A stretch of 64,000 nt of DNA, from positions 248,001 to 312,000 of the forward strand of contig NC_067196.1 in NCBI RefSeq assembly GCF_000699445.3, read 5' to 3'. Every line of letters begins with the position of its first letter. Within the stretch, counting starts at the first letter, position 1. Under the pieces are notes generated by a model that had not been told where the DNA came from, did not search any database, and was given only the letters and a program-made list of their open reading frames with translations. The position numbers and the translations under genes are program-made. The DNA is from Schistosoma haematobium. Its lineage: Eukaryota; Platyhelminthes; Trematoda; Strigeidida; Schistosomatidae. Shown here one piece after another: positions 23,191-35,309 of the stretch.

Positions 23191-23540
23191 GACTAGTCAC
23201 TTCCTTCTGTATCTATCAATTCAACTGCTCTTGTGGAGCGAGTTATATTGGCAGATGTTCTAGGAATTTGTACATTCGGGCGCGTGAGCACCTACCCGCG
23301 TGGTTAAACAAAGGCGTTGTCAAAACTGTTAACAGCTCCATCTTAGACCATCTAGTTCGAACAGGACACACAGACAACATGGAGCAGTCTTTTGCAATAG
23401 TCTATCGTGTTAACAGCAGTCTACCTAATACCGTCAGACTGTGAATCCTACAGACGGCTGAAGCAATTGTTATACGGATCAAAAAGCCAGAGCTTTGTAT
23501 CCAAAAGTATGTTCAGTCACTCCTTTTACCCTGGCCAACT
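23190..23540 (+). mobile_element. PLE GIY-YIG endonuclease fragment
   Basis: The frame from 23,208 reads CIYQFNCSCGASYIGR, then IRAREH, SILDHLVRTGHT and, after one TGA at 23,442, TAEAIVIRIKKPELC. This is the GIY-YIG endonuclease of Penelope-like elements: the paired YQF/YIGR strands, the Arg and the ExLxxxKP-like glutamate region are visible. The sequence differs clearly from the endonuclease of the copies at 31.4 and 55.3 kb, so it is another PLE family. No reverse transcriptase lies upstream. Confidence 0.78.
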
Positions 23541-23744
23541 CTGGGGTCAACTACCTAATAATCAATCTTATAATGTGGTGACGTAATCTGATTAATGTTC
23601 ATTATTGTCCCAAATTTATTATTATCTTTACACTTGATAAACTTTATTGAGGAATTCATTCAGTATCCACCCCTAAATCTACTATATCTGATCTAATTCA
23701 TATTATTCTACATATGACGTAATTTCCGATTTGTAATCACAATA

Positions 23745-23769
23745 TTCTCTCTCTCTCTCTCTCTCTCTG
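23745..23769. repeat. CT microsatellite
   Basis: About 12 CT units in a row. Confidence 0.9.
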
Positions 23770-24189
23770 TTACCCCATGTTGACCATATTTATTCTGATC
23801 ATGATTGATTGCACAATTTCATTTCACTTATAAACTGATTCAAGTTAACAACTTCATATAAGTCAGCCCACAACATTCATGATCTGAATTGATTTGATTT
23901 GATATATATAATAAACCACAATAATTCTTAATTGACATATTCACAATTTCCAAATGATGATGTACTCTCTACCCTTAAATCTGATCAATTTTATGAATGA
24001 TTAATTTGAATATGAGATAATGGTAGGTAGATATGCGTGATTATGAAATTCATTGAAATGAATATTGTTCATTCATAAAATTGAGTTTTGTTAACTTTCT
24101 AACCAGAATAACAGAAGTACATTTAACCATGTTGAAGAAAATAAAATTTTCTGAATATAAAAAAAAATAATCTGGAAGCACTAAGTGTG

Positions 24190-24310
24190 AGTTTAATTCT
24201 AATCTGAAACTCCATAACCGTGAGCATCCACGAACCTGGAAGTGTGAATCAAACCTAGGGCTTTCACTGATGAGCGCAAAAGCTAAACCCCTAGCATAGG
24301 ACACATCATC
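24190..24310 (-). repeat. Degenerate tRNA-derived SINE-like fragment
   Basis: On the minus strand: GTTTAGCTTTTGCGCTCATCAGTGA, CTAGGTTTGATTCACAC (B-box-like), then TTCGTGGATGCTCACGG. This is the layout of the other SINE-like copies, but the hammerhead part is missing. Confidence 0.45.
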
Positions 24311-24319
24311 ACAAACACA

Positions 24320-25560
24320 CTACCTGGAGACGTTCAACCTCAGACTATTTTCTTCTTGCAATGAGCTTTTATAGAATCCAATAGTAAATAGTTTCATATT
24401 TAAAAAGTTATAGATATTGAACGACTATTATCATATCCCACTTGTGATGACAAGGAAATAGTTTACTTATCGTTTTATACTACTTTTTATCTAAGTAACT
24501 TCTAAATGTCTCGTATTTCCAATGATGTAAATGTAAAATGTATTGCAGAATCGATCAATCATTAAGTTATAAATCTATACATTTGAGTGATAAAAACAAA
24601 ACAATTTTATGCAGCAACTTAAGCATAAGCAGCCTTCTGTTTTAGAAAGCTAAAAGAGACCTAGAACATGGTAACAGGAGAAACTAGAGATGATTTTTGG
24701 TTGTTTTGAAAAGTCCAATAAAGAAACTTGTATTTCTGAATTAATCGAACTTGCTAGTTAGCAATTTATTTGCTTTGGCCTCTACGATAACATTTTGCTA
24801 ACTTGTGATGAATACTACCAACGAGATTGTTCGTAAGTAATGTGTGGTGCGAAATTAGTGTGTAAATTGTCGTAGATGATTGAAGAAGAGAAGATTTTCA
24901 GCAAGTCAAAAAGCATGGCTTTTGCAAAACATTGAAATGCCAAAAGTGATGGCTTAGCACTAACTATATTACAGAACAAATTGTGAGATGTAAATGGATG
25001 ATTGAAGGCGTTTTTCTACATAATACACAAATATCGTCAAATGTTCTACGAGTAAATAATTCAACTTATCAACCATATTCGTTGTTGTGAGTTCAATGAC
25101 AAACCAAATCCCTTTAAATAACAATAATCAGTTCATAACCAAATGTCAACAATGTGATACACTATGAAAACTTACATTCATTATCAAAGTATTTTCTTCT
25201 TCAAATGATTATTTAAAACATCAAATCTATCCTTAAATGTTATTTAATTTCCCTGTTTTATTTCAATGTCAATGTGAGTTGTCATTCATTTATTATAAAC
25301 ACTGAACTTTATGTTAAATGTAAGACGGCATTACTGAAGTTAGTTCGAACGATAATTAAAAGCTTTATGTACATAGTACCGAATTCGTCATAAAACACGT
25401 GAACAGGACAAAATGTAAGGCTGATGGTAGTGAATATCTCGACGGAAACGCTTCTTTAGGATTTATAGTCTAAAAACCATATTCTTTGACAGATATTCAA
25501 AGAAACATTTTAAAGGACTTTTATGAGTTGTTTCCTACAAAACCACTTCTGATACTAATC
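24320..25560. other. AT-rich, no recognised feature
   Basis: No ORF above background and no match to other blocks was seen. Confidence 0.3.
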
Positions 25561-25568
25561 AATATATG

Positions 25569-25885
25569 CTTACTAGTGATTGGCCTCAAGATTTATATCT
25601 TGCAGTTCTTGTGAGAAGCAGTGACCAGTAGAATTCAACCGGGTCAGTTAAGAGATAGTACCTCTTAATTTGGTTGATTACTTGATGTTAGATACTAACA
25701 CAGTTGGATTCCGGCTCAGTGGTCTAGTCGTTAGGTGCTCTCGCGAGAGACTGATAAGTCCTGCGTTCGGAGCCTGCGAGGCAAGTCCGTGGATGCGCCT
25801 TACTGAGCAGTCCCACAATAAGACGAAACGTCCGATTGGTGTTCTAAGGTTTTCCATGATGATATAGCTTTAGTTGACTCTTTAT
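25569..25885 (+). mobile_element. Sm-alpha-type SINE-like element, near full length
   Basis: Same order as the copy at 21,905: leader (GTGAGAAGCAGTGACCAGTAG), CGGCTCAGTGGTCTAG, TGCGTTCGGAGCC (B-box region), GTGGATGCGCC, hammerhead-like part (TACTGAGCAGTCCCACAATAAGACGAAACGTCC), TTTTCCATGATGATATAGC. CTGATGA reads CTGAGCA; GAAAC is intact. Confidence 0.7.
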
Positions 25886-25889
25886 ATCA

Positions 25890-27150
25890 ACTAATGTTTT
25901 CTGATAATTTGAGATTACTATTTTTATATTCAATTATTTACACTACTGATTATATTATCAGTAGTTCTAATAATAACACATTTGAAGTGATCAATTTAAA
26001 TTGTTTGATGAACGCCGATAAAACACATTTTCATATGTTCATTGAGTTACTGACCTTAATCAGCGTCAAATGTGTAATGTGAGCTTGATTTTCAACTACA
26101 GGATAGTATGATAAAACAGGTATCTTTTGTTTCCGAAACGTTGTCATTGTCCATCATCTGAACAAGATCAATTTCTTGAAAACGTTCCCTAATATCCCAT
26201 CAGTTTTCGGTCATAATAAATTTTGAAATTATTTATACCATTAATGATGGGTAATTTTGTTGCTCAAAGTCGTTTGAATGTTTTGTAGTCAGCAATTATG
26301 TTTCAGATAGTAGTTTCTTTTACGGTTGAACATGTTCTTGTATAACAATTGTGATATTCCATGCAAAATCGTTTCTGATGTATTTACAGTCACAATGTTA
26401 ACTCATAAAAAGCCTAGTTTACATCAACACTAAAGGGTTTACGAAATTCCTCAACTTCTTATGATGAACTAATACATTGTAGAGTTTGGGAAGAACTCTA
26501 AGCAATTGCATGAGCACTACACACATTTAATTATTGTCAAATTTTGGACGGAATATATTTGACTTTGTCTATCTGTATATTCATGTGTTGACTGACTTCA
26601 ACGCTGTCTTTTCAGCATCATAGAATGACAGCGGGATAATTTTGTATCGGGGAATAAACTGATGACAGAAAATGTTCTGTCTGTCAGTTAAATCGATCTT
26701 TCTTTATTGTCACTTTATAAAATCCAATTATAGGAAATGTTGCACCAGCTACCAAATAGACATGATAAACATGAATTCCTACCTTTACATTCCTGATTAA
26801 GTCTGACTGTTGGTGTCTGCCTTACGATTCGTTTTTCAGTTTAAACCGTATCTGTTCTAATAATTCAACTTATTGAGATGACTGAATGGTTGTAATCTAC
26901 TTTGTGGAACAACCCTGTGAATGGATTCTAAAATACTGAATAATAACCGGCTAAGTATATGAACATGATAATAAGTGAAGAGTTTGAATTAATCATTCAG
27001 GAAGATAAAATAAAAATCACTGTCACAAAATGGTTAGTGTATTGTGTACTTTTTATGATTACTGTCCAATTGTTGATTGAAAGTGTAAGTGTAGAGTTGT
27101 ATAGTAGATGTAATCAAATTGACATTATAGATTGATAATCAATACAGAAC
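25890..27150. other. AT-rich, no recognised gene
   Basis: Only short frames. A small hairpin (CGCTGTC...GACAGCG) lies near 26,600-26,634. Confidence 0.3.
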
Positions 27151-27159
27151 TATAGAAAG

Positions 27160-27200
27160 GATGGATAGTGGCTGGCAGTGGAATTTGAGACTTGACAACT
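27160..27200 (-). repeat. Hammerhead-satellite scrap, minus strand
   Basis: The reverse complement of GGATAGTGGCTGGCAGTGGAAT matches the ATTCCACTGCTAGCTACTATCC that follows hammerhead cleavage sites at 29,717 and 40,139. Only this 3' portion is recognisable. Confidence 0.45.
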
Positions 27201-27249
27201 GAATGTGCCTGTATCCCAGAGTTGAGGTTTACTCCGATTCAAACGCCAT

Positions 27250-28560
27250 CGCTTCCACCTAATGTTGATTCCATATTTCAAGCAAAGTTCAACACATATA
27301 CTCAATTAGTCAACAATCGAATGTGATTATCCTGAATAATGCATATAGGTACTTATTTGATCTGTTACAGTGATTGATATAAAATGATACACAGAACGTC
27401 ATGTGGATTATGTGATCATGATGATTGATCACAGTCTCATAGTCAATAAAATTGGGATGCATTAACTAATCGTTTCTAAAAAACATCCACATACATAATC
27501 ATAATAGTTCCGGAGATTGTTAAACTTCGGACATGTAAACTAAATGATTCTATAAGAAAACGATGGCGTATAGTTCCAGTGTTTATTCATAGCTGGAACG
27601 ATACATTCTGTAATCTGAAGGATAATTCACTTGTTTTCATTTCATTTCTTATTTAGAAAAGTAGTATTTATGAAATGAAATGAAAAACAAAATTCCTCCA
27701 ACTTTGTTCCGTGTACTCAGGTGATTGTCAGTCATATGAAAGCATCATTAGTGAGCGACATTCCTTAATTTATATCAGGCTCATTATACAAAAGAATAAA
27801 CCATATTGTTGAATTATTTAGATAGAATATGATGATCAACAACAAGAAAGTACAAATCATTGACATTTCTACAAACAACAACTAAGGTCAACAGACTGAG
27901 GTCACTTTAAAATCACACTCTCACATAGTGTACACTATTATTATTATCATCATTTGTGTTAACGTTGAGAAATATGTTTCTAATGTGAAAACGCATATTA
28001 GATTCGAAGAACACAAATGGTACATGTGATGATTCTATGTGATATTGAACTACCTATTCCTGACTGAATCGTCAAGTAACAGTATTCCATGTAAACAGAT
28101 TTGAGAGGAAGAAAGAAACAAATATCGTGTTCAAATACGGTACATGGAGAATAACATGTTCTTTTTGGCCGATGTTATCTTCTAGATCACTTCAACCATA
28201 CTTTTCATCTGTAAATCACATTATGATCTCGAGGTGATTAAAGATGTAAAAACTGAATATCCAGTTGATTTGAATGGAGTTGACGAAATACTAACAAATG
28301 ATGACGAATGCTTTCTTCTTGACAATATCGATTTGTGGGCTTTACAATTGTATTTATGGGTGATTTATTAAGCATGTAGTAGTCTGTTGTGAAACAGAGG
28401 AGTTCTACAAAATTAGCAAAGATATTCAAACACATTCAGTATATCAAATAACAATCTACAGATAGAAGGGTTGTATTCCATAGTATTGAATGCTTTAAAC
28501 AAGTCTCAAGATTTATTCGCGGATTATGTTCAGCTCATCAACAGTTGTGTCTTCAAAGCA
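27250..28560 (+). repeat. rep-A, copy at 27 kb
   Basis: 27,250-28,115 is nearly identical to 39,305-40,100. It shares landmarks with 45.1k, 52.3k and 63.7k: TTACAGTGATTGATATAAAATGATACACAGAACGTCATGTGG, GATCACAGTCTCATAGTCAATAAA, CATCATTAGTGAGCGACATTCC, TGTACACTATTATTATTATC and TGAATCGTCAAGTAACAG (each split across shorter stretches). It includes an inverted repeat built from TTTTCATTTCATTT and AAATGAAATGAAAA at 27,634-27,690. Confidence 0.7.
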
Positions 28561-29381
28561 TATTCGTGTAGCTCTTGAAAGCTGAGAAAGAAAGAAATTT
28601 ATCTCCCTACACAGAGAACCAGATAAATGCGTCGTTTAAGTAAGCTCACATACATGTCTCGATTCAAAACTTTGTTTCTAAAGGAAATTGTATACAACTG
28701 TAACTGCTCACAACTCCATTTGAATCGCAAATGCCTATTACCCTTTATTGCTGAGAAATAATAACCCATTAATTTGATAAATATATTACCATACATGTTT
28801 GTTTGATTCATTATAATAGACAAATACACCCAAGTCAGTGCAAATTATGCGAAGAAAACTGTAGTCGTTTCTTTGTTTTTGATTTTATCTCCAAGGGATC
28901 TGTAAATAGAATATTAGGCCAGTCAGAACATAAAAAATTCCATTCACTCAGGAGAGAGTGATAATAATGATGTATGTTGTTTTGGTTGTTTTTCGTTTGT
29001 AACTCAACTATTCAGTTCCATTATCACTGTGTAAACCAACATAGTGAGACGACAGATGGGGAAATACAAAGTCTGCACTATTCATATTCGCCCAAACGGC
29101 ATTTTAATTCCATGTCCAAATGTTAACGTAGTTCACAATTTGAAGGGATTGAATACTTAGAATACTGAAAAATCATTGTGGTAATAAAATATCGTAAGTA
29201 TTTCATTCACATTCAATTGTTCTGTGAACTCTGGTTTGATTGCGTAATTGTGAAGGTATGATTGACGATGGATAGTGAGTGTCAGGTTTAATGAGGCAAC
29301 TGAATTGAATGTCTTCTTATGAGTCTAGTTCATTGAGTAACTCACTCATGGAATCATTAGTAAATACATTTCTACTGAAGA

Positions 29382-29383
<2 letters not shown>

Positions 29384-29425
<42 letters not shown>
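29384..29425. repeat. TA microsatellite
   Basis: About 20 TA units. The equivalent position in rep-E copy 2 (near 56,885) has only TATTTATATAC, so it expanded in this copy. Confidence 0.9.
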
Positions 29426-29427
<2 letters not shown>

Positions 29428-29670
29428 CATTATAATGAAGAATGTTCAAGTCTCACAGCCTGAACGAAATCATGTAGTCAGAATCATGCTCACAGACTCG
29501 AATTATTTAAACTGCGGTCAAATAGTTTAGTTGTGTTACATTTGCATGATTCGATTGGTCTACTAATACCTCATTGTTTCTAGTGATTGTTATCAATCTC
29601 TTTTGTTAAAGTTCCAGATAATAAATGTAACTATACTCTAATAACCCATTTGTTCCAATTATTTGCATGT

Positions 29671-29735
29671 ATGTATCGCTGATGAGTCTCAAATAGGACG
29701 AAACGCACGTCCTCAATTCCACTGCTAGTTACCAC
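29671..29735 (+). ncRNA. Hammerhead ribozyme-like motif, core intact
   Basis: The conserved core is present in order: CTGATGAG (29,679), a stem II hairpin made of TCTC/AAATA/GGAC, GAAAC (29,700), a very short stem III (ACG-CA-CGT) and a GUC cleavage triplet ending at 29,711. It is followed by ATTCCACTGCTAG, the usual Sm-alpha 3' flank. Stem I pairs poorly: only the first G-C pair is clear, because the 5' side reads TATCG. Stem II also has mismatches. So I see a ribozyme-derived sequence; present activity is doubtful. Confidence 0.6.
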
Positions 29736-29921
29736 CCATGTGTACTTCATTGACCATCAGAGAAGAAAAAAATATCAAAACTGAGTATTTGTATTAGTAA
29801 AATGATTAAATTATCGTTAGAACGTGATATGGTTTCTTGAAGTAATAAACTTGAGTATTGAATGAGTGAAGATTATTTGATGAGTCACTGTTCATTTGAA
29901 CTCATTCAGTTTAGTTTAGTC

Positions 29922-29970
29922 TTAGATCGGACGATACGCGCGTCCTGGATTCCACTGCTAGCTACTATTC
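29922..29970 (+). ncRNA. Half hammerhead motif at PLE end
   Basis: GGACGATACGCGCGTC then CTGGATTCCACTGCTAGCTAC: the 3' half of a Sm-alpha type hammerhead, with GAAAC changed to GATAC and no CTGATGA upstream. It marks where homology with the truncated PLE copy at 40.1 kb begins. Confidence 0.5.
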
Positions 29971-31233
29971 ATCTTTGCTCATTCAGTTTAGTTTAAGCAA
30001 TTGTTTAGTATCATTATCCTCAACAAAAACGGGTTAATTCAAATTTGTGTATGTAAAGTTGTATTCAATAAACCGGTTGCAGGTTCAGACTTTCATAAAG
30101 GTGGCATTTCCTTATTACTGATATGTTTCTAAATAGAATAACATATCGATCCATTGATCAGATATAGCATAATACACAACCAATATAACAGACAGTAATC
30201 CATGTACTGAAATGAGCTTTATACAATTACATGTTATTTTAGCTTGAAGAACACAACACTTTTATCAATAATAAGAGTAAATATACAAAGTAAATGAAGT
30301 TGAACAACAATGTTTGATGAAATTTAAGTGATATACCTAGTGATGATCAATGACTGGTGTTTGTAGGAGTTATTGTGTTTCATAGTTTGCACCATGAACT
30401 GACTCCACTTACACAATTTTTGAATGGCAGCATGCACTGTATAGCAGTTTTGTTCTAATACGAGACTGTGTGTGAGCGCTCACTCACTCACTCACCCACA
30501 ACCCAAAGTCAGCAATTAACCGCTCAATCAGCAGGGTTTAAATGATGCACGATTTTAAATTTGATAACTTACAAAGTTCTTCTTGCAACTGTCTCACTCG
30601 AAATTGTTTGACTCTAGAGATCAAGACACCTCATCAGAACACTGGAGTTAATCATGGATGCGATTACTAGTGAACAAATAAAATCGAAATGTCATGGGTT
30701 CAGTCTTATATTTATTCAATCGTTCATTGATTCTAATAGGTCTTAAACTAGAATGAAACCGCTGTCTACAATATGATAAATTTCTGCTACATATACCCTA
30801 ATGGAATTAATTATTGCATAAAAAGGGGGAACAATTATGGTGTAAACAGATAGAGAGTATCAATAGAGCAAGAACAAACATTCGTGTAGAATAGTATGAA
30901 TTCATAATATTTCGAGATTTCTCATCAGCTGCTTACAAATCAAAAAATGTGATAGAATTTGTGTTACATTGTGTGAAACAACTGACCTAAATGAGTGTCA
31001 ATAACTGAATTACAATAATAACTATATGCTAGAACAGGTCAGAGGTTAAAAAAAGGGAATTAATTCAGGGTGGATGGTATAATAGTTTAGTGTAGTTGTG
31101 TGATAATTTTAGAGATTAATGGAATTGAATAATGAGAAGATGGATTACGTAATCATAATGAAATAGAATTCCGAAAGTTAAGATAATTTAAGAGGATTCA
31201 GTGAGTGGAAATGTGTGTGAATAAAAAGTTGGT

Positions 31234-31585
31234 TTAAGAATTAGTTAATAGGGGGAGGAGTATAAATATTTTAAAATAAATAAATGAATAAAATAACCCA
31301 ATGGCTTCAGCAAAATGGAGAGTAGTCGTACTTCTTTGTCTATTGATAGTTTTAAAAGCGTGCAAAATGTTGACGGTGTGCCCGGAGTCAAGTAAATGCC
31401 GAGCTATTACACTGTTAAGAGCCTTAGTCCCTCGCAGCCTCAAGTTCTTCGGAACACGCTCAGAAATTCGAACATGCACTCTTCTCTCAGTTCTTCCAAT
31501 GTATGTGCTATGGCACGTACATGTGAATTGGTAAATGCAGTTGGAGCTACTAAGAAAAGAGGACTGGTCGATTCTAGTTTGTTTA
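31234..31585 (-). pseudogene. PLE GIY-YIG endonuclease, copy 1
   Basis: Continues the RT frame after the TGA: CIYQFTCTCHSTYIGR, then VRISERVP, SVIARHLLDSGHTV and LHFAEAIGLF, ending at a stop at 31,234. The YQF/YIGR strands and the following Arg are the GIY-YIG signature. Together with the RT it defines an endonuclease-bearing PLE. Confidence 0.8.
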
Positions 31586-31587
31586 AG

Positions 31588-32307
31588 TCAGCAGTTCGTT
31601 TGCCATATTGTTGTAAGTTTTGCTGCTAGGTAAGCCACTTTCAACGCAGAATTTAATCTGTGATTGATGAATCCGGCAACTTCATCACCTTTGAAACGTA
31701 AATGTAAGAAGCAGGTTTTCTTTTCTACTCCGTCGTACTTTGTCCGAAGTTTGGTTTTAGCATGTTTCTGGATGAATTTCAATGGGTATGCATTTTCACG
31801 TAGAACATTAGTGATGAGAGTAATTTCGTCATCCAAGCATTCCTTTGAACACATTTTACGAGCTCGGTCAGAAAGGGTTCGTACAATACCCTTATTGTAA
31901 CTCATTGGACAGAAACTATAGTAATTCAGATATAGTCCACTCCAAGTATTTTTGTGATGAATATGTCTATGAATTGTGCCATCAGATGTTCGTTTGATCC
32001 CAATATCAAGGAAATGGAATTTGCCTCCAACTTCTTGTTCCATAGTAAATTCTATATTCTTGTGTGCTTTGTTGAACAGATCAAGTAGCCTAATGGCGTG
32101 CTCATGATTGTTGCAGACGAGAGATGTGTCATCAATATATCTACAGTACAGCGTAGTACCATCGATTGCATCCTTAAGCTTATTTAGTTCCTGGTTTCCC
32201 ATAAATGTATCGGCAAGAATTGTGCCGAACGGGCTGCCCATGGCAACTCCATCAATTTGGCGGTAAAAGAAATTATTGAATTGAAATTGTATGTGCTTTG
32301 TACACAA
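31588..32307 (-). pseudogene. PLE reverse transcriptase, C-terminal frame, copy 1
   Basis: Carries motif B (GVAMGSPFG), the catalytic motif C (CRYIDDTSLV), motif D/E region (FLDIGIKR) and the thumb. It ends at a TGA directly followed, in the same frame, by the endonuclease. The same TGA is in copy 3. Catalytic Asp residues are retained. Confidence 0.85.
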
Positions 32308-33005
32308 AAAAGGAGCTGTTTAAAATCATGAATTGGTAGAGGTAGAAGTTCAGGATATTCACATATGATCTCTATCGTTTCTTCCAATGAGTTGTTTGTG
32401 AAGAGCGATGAGATGTCAAATGAAACCACAAATTTATCGGAAACATTCAGGTTGCTGCGTTTTTGTACAAATTCGAAACTATCTTTTAGACTGTAAGGTG
32501 TCAGTTTCTTTCGGATTGGTTCTAGGCACTTTGTCAGCCAGCGGGCGAGTTTATGGAAGGGCAAATTAGCCATGGATAATATTGGTCTAATCGGGATGTC
32601 GGGTTTGTGAGTTTCGGGTAGGCCGTATAAGTACAGTAATTGTGATCCTTTAGGTTTGAGTTCATTGTGTGTATGATTATCTATTAGATTTTTCTTCAGT
32701 TCTCTCAATTTTTTTAAAAGTCGCTTCTCTGTCGTCTCTGTTAAGTCTTCCTGGGTATTATTGATGGTAAATCTAGTGGAATAATTTAAAGTAGACATTA
32801 TTTTGCTAATGTATTCGTCTCTCTTAAAAACGATTACATCGGAACATTCATCTGAACGAGGTAGCAATATTGTTTCATCTTTCACAAGTTTCTTTAATGC
32901 TAGTTGGTGATATTTAGTCAACAACTTCGATTGCAGATTTGGTGTCGTTACGTACTGGTTTGTAATGTCAACTAATTTCATTATTTGGAATGTCAGTATG
33001 ACCAT
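32184..33005 (-). pseudogene. PLE reverse transcriptase, N-terminal frame, copy 1
   Basis: The frame holds the fingers and palm of a PLE reverse transcriptase: RPILSMANLPFHKLARWL, then motif A FDISSLFTN, and ends out of frame after a run of six A (plus strand 32,306-32,311; six T on the coding strand). The true continuation is in the minus-one frame (next entry). PLE RTs copy their RNA by target-primed reverse transcription. Confidence 0.85.
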
Positions 33006-33014
33006 AATCGGACA

Positions 33015-35300
33015 TCAATCAATTTATATTGTGATCACTCTGGAATTGATTGAATGTTACTTCGATGGAAGTTGACTAGTTGCATGAATCTTTTCGAAAT
33101 ATTTTCTATCTGTGAAGTCAATTAATCTGAAAAATAGTCTCATTTAGAGCAGACGTCAAAACAAACATACAGATTGATGAACATGAATATCGTTCTAGTT
33201 TATCATAAAATCTCTTCTGTTTAAGCGTACTAAACCTCAACAGTGTTCACCAGCCATCTTACCGAAGACAAAGCCAAGATCTGCAGGTATTTCGTACGAT
33301 TGACTTACTACTGTAACTTCAGTCAACTTATCATATTGTTACTACTCCACTTATCAATACCGTTCTGTATCTCTAATCCTGCTTGTTTGATGAATTTAGG
33401 CAAACTACTTTTGTTGACCAACAGTTATCTAGTGATTATGTCAGTTTCGTAACCAACTTCACTCTGTCCGTTTCTAGTTGTGATGAACAAGGTGGAATAT
33501 GTGTTGATAATGTGATGGGATTAGCTGCTGTCCAATTGTTCGTAATCCTATATTTCTGTACACATATACTTGACAGGCTTGAAATTCAACCAAGCATTAG
33601 AACATAAGTTGTTTCATTAGGACCATCTCTTCAACATTTTCGATATCCTTCTTCAACTACTTGCATTATTGAATCTCTTGTATTAACACTTGTGTATAAA
33701 TGTTTATCGTCGATGACTCTTATCACTGAACCCACATGTTTCCTCTGCATTATCGAGCCATTAGTTCGCTTTTCTTCTGACGATTTTCATTTCCAAATTC
33801 TCTCATCCGTGATTTTATTCATACTCGTTCAACAATAATATACCGTCAAACCAGATGCAAACCTGCACAGTTCATTTTTTACGTCATTATGATATCAGCT
33901 TACACATTGGCTTTTCGTAAATACAAGACAATGGCAAGTCTAGGACAATGATATACTATTGTGGGAAATGAAAAGATGAAATAGAAGTTTTACTTAAAAG
34001 AATAGGTCAGTTAGGATATGTTTAAACTTATTTGATTGCTGACTAGTTTTGTGTTTTCCTCTCAATTCGTTTGACGCATATAAACATTTAATAACCATTA
34101 TTCCACAATGTAGCAACAGCATGACTAATCAACCAAAACAGTTCGAAGGAGGACCTGACTTCATGTCTTATATTTCAATTGTTCTGTAGTCTGGCTGACT
34201 CCATGTATTAGTACACCATTGTTTGTTTTATATTAAACTGTTGTCGACTTTCTTCACTTGAACTAATTTGATTAACTAATACTTGATTATCAAGCTCGAT
34301 ATTCTATTCACATATGAAGTGATCAATCTGCCATCTAAACTACGTTTACAGTCTAATTAACAGATTTCATCAATGTATCTTGTATCAGCCTTCACTTACT
34401 GATGAATTATTAGATTGAAGGCAACAATTCGGAAATAACTAGCCATCGATCTAACATGATCCATTCATTGTTTTCTTAATAGTTTACCAATAACATTTAA
34501 GTATTCGGTGTAACTTTTAATCAAACTCATTGGCAAATTGAGTAAAGCACAAATCAATAAAACAAGCTCATTGATTACGTAACATTTTATTGATTTCCAA
34601 TAGAATTTTGATGGATTAACAAACTGATATATAGGATATGGTCCATGACAGGAATTAGTCGTTTTCACCAGTCTAACTTGACAAGCCTATTCACCTCCAT
34701 CTTCGAAACGAATAGTTTTTGATCATTCAAGTTGATCATTAAATGTTATGCATCTGTAATAGAATGAATAAGAATTATGCAAGATTCCCTTAAAAAAAAA
34801 TTCAAGTTGATTGATACCTGCTTGCATCCACTGAATGTTATTGAATACAAATGAAATAACCCTCGCAAATCGTATGACTGAAATCCGGTTAATCCACTTC
34901 ATTTCAATCATTTTGATCAATTTAACAAGGAACCTTCAATATTGAATCCTCACGTTAAGCGATTTAGTGAATAAATGATGAACACATGAATGAAGATCAA
35001 AACAGATACATTTTAGATAAGGTGAAAATACAACTACAACAAACCATTTTCACTATCTAACAAAAACAGTGAATCCATGGATACGTATGTACTGTATTAT
35101 AAACTACTGCAATTATTATCTGAAGACAAATTAAGCATCGTCATCCAGGAAAACAAAGTCTGTGTACTAAACAGTAACTGGAGATACAAAATAGTGGACA
35201 AATTACGAATAAAACGAATACGTATAGGATAACGGCTACACAGTGTTCTTCAGTTGATAGTCAAGTAATTTCCAGTTGAACTGAAGTCAAAGTCAGTTAC
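33015..35300. other. AT-rich, no recognised gene
   Basis: Short frames only (longest about 74 codons at 33,383). No domain or repeat match seen. Confidence 0.3.
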
Positions 35301-35309
35301 AATGAAATG

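Larger units (their letters stand above)
28940..29925 (+). repeat. rep-E, copy 1, with hammerhead core
   Basis: Matches 56,447-57,390 at high identity: AATGATGTATGTTGTTTTGG, ACTGTGTAAACCAACATAGTG, GGAAATACAAAGTCTGCAC, GATTGACGATGGATAGTGAG. It carries a TA microsatellite (29,384-29,425) absent from the other copy, and a hammerhead core at 29,679. In both places it sits just outside the 3' end of a minus-strand PLE, so it may be part of that element's terminal structure. Confidence 0.7.
29925..33010 (-). mobile_element. Penelope-like element, copy 1
   Basis: A minus-strand PLE with reverse transcriptase (33,005-31,588, two frames), GIY-YIG endonuclease (about 31,560-31,234) and a long AT-rich 3' region (31,230-29,925) that matches copies 2 and 3. 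The 5' end seems truncated: homology with copy 3 starts only at about 32,910, and no full N-terminal domain is present. A short CACT repeat lies at 30,479-30,497. Confidence 0.85.

Noticed and set aside
29309..29530. Plus frame with an alternating Ile-Tyr run
   Set aside because: The run is the translated TA microsatellite, missing from rep-E copy 2.
31301..31900. Plus-strand frames opposite PLE copy 1
   Set aside because: They are antisense shadows of the RT and endonuclease; the same shadows appear opposite copy 3 at 54,869-55,468.
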